Shown here in pieces: positions 1-9,700 of a stretch of 64,000 nt of DNA (position 1 is its first letter; every line of letters begins with the position of its first letter). Below the pieces are notes generated by a model. It ran no database searches. It was given only the letters and a program-made list of their open reading frames with translations, and was not told the DNA's origin. The position numbers and the translations under genes are program-made. The stretch comes from Stentor roeselii (taxonomy: Eukaryota > Ciliophora > Heterotrichea > Heterotrichida > Stentoridae), in contig RSEH01000049.1 of the NCBI GenBank assembly GCA_006503475.1, positions 1 through 64,000 of the forward strand, read 5' to 3'.

Positions 1-297
1 GTTTCTTTTACTCTCTTCATTTTTAATACCTTCGTTTCTTTTACGCTCTTCATTTTTAATACCTTCGTTTCTTTTACGCTCTTCATTTTTAATACCTTTG
101 TTTCTTTTACATTCTTCATTTTTAATACCTTCGTTTCTTTTACTCTCTTCATTTTTAATACCTTTGTTTCTTTTACTCTCTTCATTTTTAATACCTTTGT
201 TTCTTTTACGGTCTTCATTTTTAATACCTTTATTTTTTTAACAAACTTTGCTTCTCTTACTCTTGTTTATTTTACTCGCTTTATTTTGATTACCTTT
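1..297 (-). repeat. 33-bp minisatellite, about nine units
   Basis: Seven near-identical 33-bp units start at 1, 34, 67, 100, 133, 166 and 199, followed by two more degenerate units (232-264 and 265-297). Read on the minus strand each unit is an 18-bp half beginning GTATTAAAAATGAAG and a 15-bp half beginning GTAAAAGAAACAAAG. The three bases between the two 15-mers are the most variable (AGA, AGC, AAT, ACC). Because 33 is a multiple of three, the minus strand stays open through the perfect units, in the same register as the B-box-like reading frame to its right, as a repeating Lys-rich 11-residue peptide (VKETKVLKMKR). The array reaches the window edge, so its true length is unknown. It may be a coding repeat of a decayed gene tail or a non-coding minisatellite. 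Confidence 0.9.
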
Positions 298-401
298 TCA
301 TTTATACCTCAATAAACACTTACAATCTCTTTAACTCAACGATCTTCTTTTTATTACTTTCTTGTTTTTTTTTCACCATCTTATTCTTTTTCACCTGAAT
401 T

Positions 402-968
402 TTATTCAACAGTCTTATTAGCCTTACATAAAAACGCCAGTTTTTTATCAGTTGTTAATGTAATCAGAGTTGGTTTACCAAGGTTAAAATGTGTTAATTG
501 TATGAGTATAATATCAGCTGTTTCAGAATCTAAAGCAATCCCTACAGGATCAACAAGTTCGTTAGGCTCTTCTTTTAGATTACCAGGAATATTAAATAAT
601 GATCTCACTGAATCAATAATTTTACAAACTCTATTCTCGTTTTTTTCAAAAGATTTGAATTGATTGATGGAAGTTATCTGCTTGCTTAAATTCTTAAGTA
701 TTTTAAGTGCATTTTGTGAGGCAGACTTTATTTCTTTAATCAGTCTACTGGCTTCACTCGATATCAAAAGTTTTTGAGTCTTAAGCATTCCTTTAATGAT
801 GTCAAATCGTAATTTCAATACTTCATCAGGATTGATCCTTATAAGGTTATGGCCTGTAAAGCTTAAGTGTTCTCCAGCATGAAGTTGGCAATAATAACTT
901 ACTTAGTTGCACTCTATGCACTTTGCTTTAAGCTCTGTTTGAGAGCAATTTTCTTTAGCACAACTCAT
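402..968 (-). pseudogene. B-box zinc-finger-like protein, interrupted by a stop
   Basis: From an ATG at 966-968, preceded by CTATAAATA, the frame reads a Cys/His-rich start: Cys at residues 3, 8, 17 and 20, then a TAA as codon 22 (903-905), then YYCQLHAGEH, matching the C-C-C-C-C-H-H layout of a B-box zinc finger. After that comes an alpha-helical, Lys/Ser-rich stretch and a C-terminal part with no recognised domain, ending at TAA 402. The frame is the same on both sides of codon 22. A 15-mer with GT and AG ends (898-912, GTGCAACTAAGTAAG, A at -6) would remove the stop but also one zinc-binding Cys, and its AAG acceptor differs from the YAG of the other introns here. A 16-nt candidate (395-410, GTTGAATAAAATTCAG) would extend the C terminus. 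The gene is either decayed or spliced with unusual sites. Confidence 0.5.
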
Positions 969-1240
969 TATTTATAGCCATTTAAAAAATTTAAATCAAT
1001 CATACCCAAAACCCAAATTTTAGATTCTTAGCAAGCCTAAGAATAGTCTTGTTTTATTTCAGATCCCTGGAAAATTGTAAAAGTCTGTCTTCAAGTTCGA
1101 GTCTTTCTGGCTCAATTTTTAGAATTTTCCTTTGAGGTAGGTTGAGATTGTTTAGATGCAAAGATTGAATATAAAATTTACCTAAAAATTGGATTTTGAT
1201 CGATATTTTCCGTCTCATAGCTGTATTCATGCTTGTTTAA

Positions 1241-1350
1241 AATTTATGTACCAAAATTCTTCTATCACTGAGTATCAAAGGCTTTTTTAATGCTTTTTTA
1301 GCATTTAATTACCAAATTCTTCTATCACTAAGTATCTAAAGAATAATCCC
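1241..1350. repeat. Two-copy tandem duplication, 60-bp period
   Basis: A stretch around 1250-1281 (ACCAAAATTCTTCTATCACT and following bases) recurs with few differences at 1311-1341, exactly 60 bases later. It lies in non-coding DNA between the B-box-like and RING-like remnants. Confidence 0.6.
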
Positions 1351-1356
1351 GTCAAG

Positions 1357-1793
1357 ATACTCAAAAATAACACATTTCACAGTATTCGCGTCAAAATCAG
1401 AAAACACATGCTTCAAACGATAAGTTCAGCGAATCAATATCAAATAATTCAAGCAGTCCTCTTTGTTGCACTATCTGTCTTTGTAAGCCGCAGGTTCTTA
1501 CATCGTATTGTAAAGGGCACTTATTCTGCGGAGAGTGCATTTAAGCTAATATTTTTGCCAAGGGTTCAGAGAAAAGCAGATTCTGTGCAACTAATAATTG
1601 TGCATAATAAAGTCTTGAATCAAGGCCCTAGACAAAATCTTATTCCACAAAAAACTCTACTTAGACCTCGATAATCTGAAAATTTGAAGCAATATTTTGA
1701 AAAGTTAGACCAAGACAAGGACTTCTCTGAAAATAATAGCAAGAAAATTCTATTGAATCAGAAAATTCTTAAAAAGGCTACTGGAGGCTAGAA
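1357..1793 (+). pseudogene. RING-finger protein remnant
   Basis: In the frame of TGT 1464-1466 the sequence encodes CTICLCKPQV, then YCKGHLFCGECI. This fits the first part of a RING finger (C-x2-C-x10-C-x2-H-x2-C-x2-C), the zinc-binding core of E3 ubiquitin ligases. A stop follows directly after the last Cys. The same frame then continues KGSEKSRFCATNNC, which could be the last Cys pair. A second frame at 1675-1793 encodes a Lys/Glu-rich helix (LKQYFEKLDQDKDF) that probably belonged to the same protein. Frame changes and stops mark it as decayed. The 88-codon open frame over 1408-1674 is a shadow of this remnant. No full-length parent is visible in the window. Confidence 0.5.
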
Positions 1794-3360
1794 TCACTCC
1801 TGCTAATCAAGAGAATCATTTTAAAGCTCAAAGAAAATCACTGCGACTATTGAGTAGAGGTAAAAATTTTTGTTTTTTTCTCTATGGTTTGGGCTGAGAA
1901 GAAATTGAAGAGAATTGGGAGGAACTCAAATTTTTTGTTATTTCAATTGATAAGGTTTCAAAGAGTTTTATTTGGAAGGAGGGAATATTGATAGAAGAGA
2001 TTGATTCAATGAATTAATCTTCTCATTTGATTAAAGGATACTTCGAAAATTATTAATCATAAAACATTAGTTTTAAAACCTTAGAATATATACAAAAGTC
2101 TAGTCTAATTTCAATAAAAATATTTACATCATAATAAAAAATCCTTTAATTCTTAAATCATGCATCACATAATGGAAGCTTTCTCATACAAAAAACTTTA
2201 AGTTGTGAATAAAACTTCTGAAGGAAAATCTGAATCACCTGCACATCCAAGTTTTAATGATAAAGTTAATCAAGGTAAAAAGGTTAAATTTCTGGATTTA
2301 AGCTTTTTATAGAAAATTTTTCTTATAAAAATAGAAATTGGATGGACCAAAACAAGAATTTCAACTCTATAAATTCTAAAACCGCAACAAAAAAGTGTTT
2401 AAAATGATTCATAACAAAGAAAATCACAAATCCTTCATTAAGTTCAAGCCAAATGATTAGCACCTAAGTAACTGCAGCCAAAGTGAAGAACTGTCGGGTC
2501 TCGAAGAACATTTCTGACAAAGTAGAAATAACATTAAGAAAGTCACCAGGAGAAAGATGAAGCAAGATAATGGAAAGATCGCTGCAGTGAGTACATAAAT
2601 CAAGAATGGGACTATTAGTTTAGGTGATAAGTTAAGTATTTGAAAAATTTTTGTGATTCTTTTTTTCTCTTAAGCATAGACTAGATATTTTATTCATTGT
2701 AATATCATTAAAGAAAACTGGAATAAAGAAGGAAAACAAGAATTTCAATTTATCAGTATTTCTTGAGGATATGCGTGGAACGCTTAAAACTAAGAAGAAA
2801 CCTTTCTGAAATATTGAGATGGCAGGGTGATTAAACAAACAACGAATTCTCGAAGATAAATCACTCTTAGAACAAAACTGAAAATTTTTTACAAATATTA
2901 GGTAAAATGAATTCTTGCAACTTTTCACTACTGAGAAGGCTGTTAGAATCAACATATTTGAAGTGTATTACTATTTTCGAAAATCTTCCTTTGTGATATA
3001 TTCGTTTTCAAGTTCTACAACATAATTGAAAAGTATTAAATCAAGATATCGGTATTTTAAATAAAATCGGTAAATCAAATTCTTTTCTCGAAGAAGCTTG
3101 ATTAACTTAAAGTGATCTAACCTTTTCTCTTTTAAATTCAGCTTTCAAGGCCTACTAAAAAGATTATTAAAGTAAATTTGTAACAAGAATTAAATAATCC
3201 TTATTATAATCATAAAGATTAATCCTTTGAAGTTTTCCTTCAAAACTCAAAATTTTACTAGTTTTATACTAAAGCATGCCAGCTTAAAATTTAGATGCCC
3301 TATATATCAACCAGAATTTTTATGATAAGACCTTAATTGAATTTAGGGCTCGGAATGCTT
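1794..3360. other. Gene-poor stretch with coding-like scraps
   Basis: AT-rich DNA without a usable gene. Short plus-strand stretches look like eroded coding sequence, for example 2200-2310 (VNKTSEGKSESPAHPSF) and 2410-2600, each broken by stops and frame changes. They may continue the RING remnant, but no domain is recognisable. Nothing else was seen. Confidence 0.4.
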
Positions 3361-3369
3361 TTTTGTATT

Positions 3370-4420
3370 GATTTTTATGAATAAGTCCTAAAGACTGTCA
3401 AGTGTGCAAGGTTGGTTTTTTTTGGAATGAAGAAGCTTTGGCATGTTATAAGTGCTCTTATATGTGCTTTGATTGTGATAAGTTTCAATGCTTCACATGT
3501 TATCAAGGATTCTTTCTGAGTTCAAGTGGATCGTTTCTTTTCTGCTTCTCTGGGTATTTTCTTGCAATTCTCTTGAAACATGCCTTAAATGTGATTATGG
3601 GTATTATCTTGATTTAAATAGAACTTGTAAAAAGTGTAGAGCCCATTATGAAAGTTGTTTAGATTCTATGACTTGATAGGGTGTGAGACTGGCTTCTATA
3701 TTGCTAATAAAACTTGCTAACAATACTTAATTCATTGTAGAGACTGCCAAGTAAAAATATTTGCTTTTTATGCGAGTCAGGGTTTTTCTAGGAGAGTGGA
3801 ATTTGTATTTTGTGTATGGCATGATGTAAAAGCTGTGATTCTTTACAAATTTGTACAAGTTGCAATATCGGCTATTTTCTTAACGTTTATAAATGTGATA
3901 GTTGTATCCAAGACTGTAATTTATGCTTGAATTCCTATACTTGCAAAACTTACATTAGATTATACAGTTTAATGCTCAATTCTCCATCTGGAGATCTATA
4001 ACAATTTTGCTTGAAATGTGATGATGGGTGTTCTGATTGTGAAGGAAATATATGCTATCAGTGTTTAGATGGTTTTATGATAAATGATTTATTGAGAATT
4101 TCAGAATCGTCCAACTTTGAAATTTTTCCAATTAACGCAAATCTATCAACTATTGACATGGGGCCCGAACTTCGATATGATTCACTTTCAAACATGAAAG
4201 CAGTTGCCTGGATAATTCTTAGAAAATTTTTTTCCGTTCTTCATAAGATTTAAAAGTTTTTACCGGTGAATGCTACCTCAATCGAAATAACCAAGTTGAT
4301 AATTGTGAAATTGTGAATAAACATTTTTAAATTTGAACGAATTGAAGGCATGATGAAGAAATTACCTGCACTTGACTATTAGAGTTGTTTTCAGATCTGT
4401 TGTAGCTAGCATCTGAGTAA
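3370..4420 (+). pseudogene. Cysteine-rich (furin/GF-receptor-like) repeat protein, decayed
   Basis: Three shifting plus-strand frames together carry a run of closely spaced CxxC units: KDCQVCKVGFFW, ACYKCSYMCFDCDKFQCFTC, ETCLKCDYGYYLDLNRTCKKC, CDSCIQDCNLCLNSYTC and CLKCDDGCSDCEGNICYQC. This is the pattern of furin-like or growth-factor-receptor cysteine-rich repeats that ciliates carry in large surface proteins. The longest open pieces are 3402-3617, 3488-3676 and 4011-4253. Frame changes at roughly every 100-250 bases and several stops make a working gene unlikely. No single set of 15-nt introns repairs it by eye. No transmembrane segment or signal peptide was found. Confidence 0.6.
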
Positions 4421-6773
4421 AAAGTAAGTAAAGGGGAACTATGATGGGATCATATTTTGCAGCACTGATACTTTACTGAAATCATCCTCTTCAATAATTT
4501 TTTATAATATATTATCTATCTACTTTTTGAGAACCAGATTTCGCCATTTATAGACCTCAATTTTTAACCCAAAATAAAAATAGAATTTTTAAATACTAAA
4601 AACCTTAGAAAAATACTAATTATTTATCTTGTCATTTAAATAGTTTTTCCTCTGTTTAAAATCAATAAAAAAATCTTCACAAAGTTCTTTGACTAGCCAT
4701 ACGCTTTATATATAAACTTGATGGCCTTAAAATCAAGTAAAAATTAATCGTGAGAAAATAATTTGAAAATATTCAAAGATCTAATCCATACATAATTAGT
4801 TTCTTCGGCTTTCTGCGAAGACTGGAATATACATTAAAATATAATTTTTGATAATAAATAGGAATAATTATTCATAAAATTGTTTAGATAAAGATATAAT
4901 TTTTTTTGGAAATAAATGCATTTATAACATAGTGATTTGGAAATGCTTAACTGAATGCATATATTTTCGGATGATAAGAAGTTTTTTAATTCTCTCTGCA
5001 TTCTATCAGATTAATTTATGGTCAGATTTATCAGTTTCTATATTGTTAGAGTGAAAAATAGTTCTGGCTCCTTACATAATTGATGATTTTAAGATAATTT
5101 CGCAAAGTTTATAAATTAGAAATATAATTGATGGAGTAGATTATCAGGTTTTATAAATGATTGATTTTTTACTTCTTTTAGAATTTATAACGGTAGTTTA
5201 AGTTCAAAAAAGTGGTTCAAAAATGATTGAAAATATTCTAGCTGCATCTAATTATAGTAAACTTCACTTATCAAATAAATTATCTTCTAACTATTTATGA
5301 GATTATATCTTATCAGTGAATAAGTATGCATTGATGCACAAAAACAAAAGATTTTTAATTTTTAAAAACTAAATTTAAATATCTGACATTTTAGCCTAAC
5401 TTGTGAGAAACTACAACTAACCTATTTTCGAAAAAGTATATTTTACCAATTAGTTCGTATTTATTTGAAAATTGACCATATCTTGTGTTTTAAATTTTAC
5501 AAAATATTTAAAATAACTTACAAAATTCCAAAAATTGATTATTGTTTCACCAGTAGAAATACCTAATAAATTACTTTTACTAAATATTGGATATGCTCTG
5601 ATTTTAAACTTTGATTATGTATTTTCTGGTTAAGCTGATAAATTGATTGATTTTATTTACTTGAAAAAACTCAAAGTTGTATTCTTAAATTTTTGCATAG
5701 TATTTTCCAGCTTACTGCGTAGAGGTACAAGTACAATTATAATACCTTGCTGGGCTTAACTAGATATCAAACATTTGAAAGTTAATTTAAATGAATAAAA
5801 AATAGTATTTCATAGGCATACTATATTTTTAAAAGTTTCAGGAATTTAGGACTTAAGAACATCAGGAGGGATATTTGGTGACTAAGAACTATATCAACTC
5901 AAAAGTCGTTGAGATAATCATTATTGATAAATTATCATAATGTTAAGGAAACTAAAATTATTTCCATAAAATGTTATATTTTTACCTTAAGAATTATATA
6001 TAATTCACTCTTTCATATAATAAAAAATATAGCATTTAACTTTGATTATCTTTTCATTATATCTATTAATCAACTTAATAATTTTTGGGAATAAACTATT
6101 AAGCTTTTTATTCAATTTGTTCAAAATTAAACTAATTTAACCGAATACCTAAAAGAAAGACAAATTTCACATGAAGATAGTTTTTATGATTTGCATGATT
6201 CAGCTTCTTTGTACGATTTTCATGTTTAAGCTTCGTAAAAATCAAATTTGATGATTGAATCAAATATGTTTAAAAAATGCATCGAAGTAGATGGCCAAAT
6301 TAGATTTCTAATTAACCTTGTATATAAGGTGATCAGTGCTGATTAATCCTCCTAATTCATAAAATTAACTGATAAAACCCAGGCAAATATTAACTAAAGC
6401 TTAAACTTTTTTAACTCTACAACCCAAATCTATTCCGTCAATATAATCATAAAATTGATAATCAATTCATAGACCAAGCCTATTAAAACTAAAATATTTG
6501 ACCAAATCAAGCATCCAGCCTTATCTAATAAAATTTTTATTTCTAAAACAAATGATCATATTGTAAAAGTTTTAATCTAAGGAAGACGTTAGAGTTAAAT
6601 CTTGAATGAATCCATCAAATCATTCAGAAAACACTTAAGACACTTAAAAAAAAATAAACCGAAAAATTTTAACCAAATCGAGCATCCAAAAATCACTTTA
6701 TTAAAAAAATTATATACAAAATTGAAAAATTTTAAATCAAAACAAAGACATTTTCTCACCATTGAATATATAA
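4421..6773. other. Long AT-rich intergenic stretch
   Basis: More than 2 kb of AT-rich DNA with dense stops in all frames. No gene, RNA or repeat family could be supported. The last bases (6760-6773) contain the ATATATAA that precedes the channel gene. Confidence 0.6.
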
Positions 6774-9700
6774 ATGTCTGAGTGGTCGAATAGCCTTCAA
6801 AAGCCTTTAATTGACGACTCGAACGGAAAAAATGCGAATTCTGTGGATCCAAAAGGGGTCGATCCACCTAATTTCGACATAGAAGAGCTGAAAAACCTAA
6901 AAAATGTTGGTGTAAGCAATGAGAATATGTCAAGTTTCACACATGAGACTGACCACAAAAACCCTTTTCCCCAGTTTAGCTATAAAGATATAACAGCCAT
7001 TGCTATAAATTCTGAAGGAAGCATCGCTTACTACGGCACAATTGATGGGGAAATCTGGATCCATGAAATCGATTCTCATGAAAAAGGCTCTTACCCTAGA
7101 AAGCATGAGATGGCCAAGTCTTCTCAAGGAAAGATGGAAGGTGACTTTGAGAAGGATGCTCAGGGCGATCTTGACGCGCAGAAAAAAGGAAGAAAAAATT
7201 CTAAAATAAATGATCTAGTCTTTTCGAAGAATGAGAAATATTTATACTGTGCAAATGATAAAGGAAAGCTATTTCGAGTAGGTGTCCATGATAAGGATTG
7301 GGAATTTGAAGACATTGACCAGAGTCTTAAAGGAATAAACCAGATCGCCATCAGCAATGATGACAAGATGCTGTTGACCTGCTCTGATGATACTTCGATG
7401 AAACTTTACGACTTACTTAAAGAAAAAGAGTATGAAGAAAATTCTAAAGTGAAAATTCCGAAGTTTGACTTTAAGTTCTTCATCGGATATACCCTAGAAA
7501 TCAAGTCAGTGACTTTTACTAAAGACTCTTCCAGGTTTATCTCTGCCTCAAGTGACTGTTATATTAAAATTTGGGATGTGACAAAAAACAGTAGTCCTTT
7601 GAATACTTACTTGACGAAAACTGGACCAATTAAAAAGATACTCTTGACAGATAATGATACTTATTTGGTATTAGGCACAGATGAAGGGTTTGTAAGTGTG
7701 TGGTTGTTCGAAGACATGACTGAATATCATAACTTTTATGCGCATTCCCATCCAATCATCTCATTATTAAGTGTATCAAACAGCGCCTATGTGATTTCAA
7801 CTTCAGAAGACAAAACCTTAAAAATTCTCAATCTGAGGGACAAATTCGAAGAAAGTTCAATTGACTACGCTGATCACGGTAGGACTCAAAACGCAGAAGA
7901 CAACCAGGATTCTAATAATCACAACTACCTGCCAGCCATACACCAAGCCGACCAAAATAACGAATTTTCTCCACAAGCCAATAAGATTTCCGAGCTCGAC
8001 AGTTATCAAGTCATAGTTCCTAGCAAAGAAAATTGCATAAGGAGGGCAAGTGTAAGTCTAAAGGACGACAAGCACGGAAGTCTTGTGCAGATCTCTAAAG
8101 ACTCCAGCTTCATCTTAGTCTCATTTGCAAATGAAATGAAAAAACTAAACATTTGGAATCACGATTCGAAAAACATCGTCACAGGTAACATAAAATATTT
8201 CTTCGACAAGAAGTCATTCACTCTAAGAGGCCATGATTCCCACGTCTCAACATTATTAAGCAGTCCAAAAGAGCAAAGGATTATTTCAGGATCTGACGAT
8301 AATTCTATTATTATCTGGCATCTGAATAAAATAGAAAAGCGGCTAACAGGTCATAAAGACAGAGTTCGATGTTTAGTTCTAAGTAAAGATGAGAAAGTTC
8401 TTTATTCCGGTTCTCATGATAGAGACATCTTGTCCTGGCAACTCAATAAAAACTACGCAATGGACAAGATCGGGTCACACGAATCTTATGTCTGGTGCTT
8501 GAGTCTCTTTAATGATGACAGCTACTTAGCCTCGGGATCTGCTGACAAAAGCATCTCGATATGGAAGATTGAAACTCGTGAAAAAATAATGGGATATATC
8601 AATTCTCACAAACTGCCTTTAACAAGTTTACTAGTTTCTGAAAATTACAACTGCATGATCACCACTGCCTTAGACGGAAGACTGAAGATCTGGGATTTAA
8701 GTGAACTTGACAATCCAAATTACTCATCTAATGAAAGACTTCCTTCAAGTATTCTCAAACTTGCTGAAATTGAAGCAGAACATCTGAAAGTGAACACTCT
8801 TGTAAAAATATCGAAATACTTCAAAAAAGAAGGAATTGAAAAAAAAAGTTTAAAAAATCCTGAACCTCAATGCGCTGATTTCAACTCAGATAAGACCAAA
8901 ATAGTGATTGGATGCAGAAATGCTTCTATTTATGTGATGAGTATGAAACAAATCGCAGGTAAAGATAAAGCAATTCAGTGTCTAGTTCTGTTGGGGCATA
9001 TTTCTTGGGTGCGCGCAGTGAGATTCATTGACAACATGCCTGGGGGAGTCTTTTACCTTGTTTCTGTTTCTTATGATAAAACTCTGAGAATTTGGAAGAT
9101 TGAAAATAACAAACTCGTTGAAAAAAGTGTCACTGAAGCTCATGATGAGCATATTTTCGATGTTTGTATCGCTGAGTGCGCTGTCGCTGAATCGAAAACG
9201 AATCAAAAGGTTTCTGTTTGTGCCATCACCTGCTCGGCTTCCAGCATTATTAAAGGTTGGGAACTGGCTTTAGAAAAGAAAAAAAATGAAGAAGATGAAG
9301 AACAGGAGCATAAATCAGATTTTTCTCATTCAACACCTATTAAATGTTTGAGAATTCTTGAAAATCATTCAAAAGTTGCCACTGGAAGTGAAGATGGAAG
9401 TTTGAAGTTCTGGAGTATTAATGAACAACAAGGGACTAAAGTCACTTTTTGTAAAGAGTATCACAAGTTTGATCATAGTGTGACTCATATTGATGTTTTG
9501 AATAATGATACTTTGATAGTTGCTTTGAAAAATGGGGATATTTATAGTCTTGATATTAAGTCTTGTGGGGAAGAGAATTATGAAGCTAATCCTTTTTTTG
9601 AACTTGATTCTGAAGTAGGGGCCTTGCTATGCGTGAATGAGAATTTAATATTATGCTCGAAGATTGACCTTAATGAGATTTATTTATATCAGCAAAAATC

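Noticed and set aside
1-240. Telomere or subtelomeric repeat at the left edge
   Set aside because: The 33-bp unit has no C-rich or G-rich telomere motif, so chromosome-end status cannot be claimed.
244-290. Chain of further 14-18-nt GT...AG segments before the minisatellite
   Set aside because: These are degenerate repeat units; their acceptors are mostly AAG and no choice of cuts gives a long frame.
1408-1674. 88-codon open frame as a membrane protein gene
   Set aside because: It overlaps a clear RING-finger reading in another frame, which explains the coding-like composition better.
6595-6867. Minus-strand open frame across the channel gene start
   Set aside because: It overlaps the N terminus of a well-supported gene and reads as low-complexity Phe/Lys sequence.
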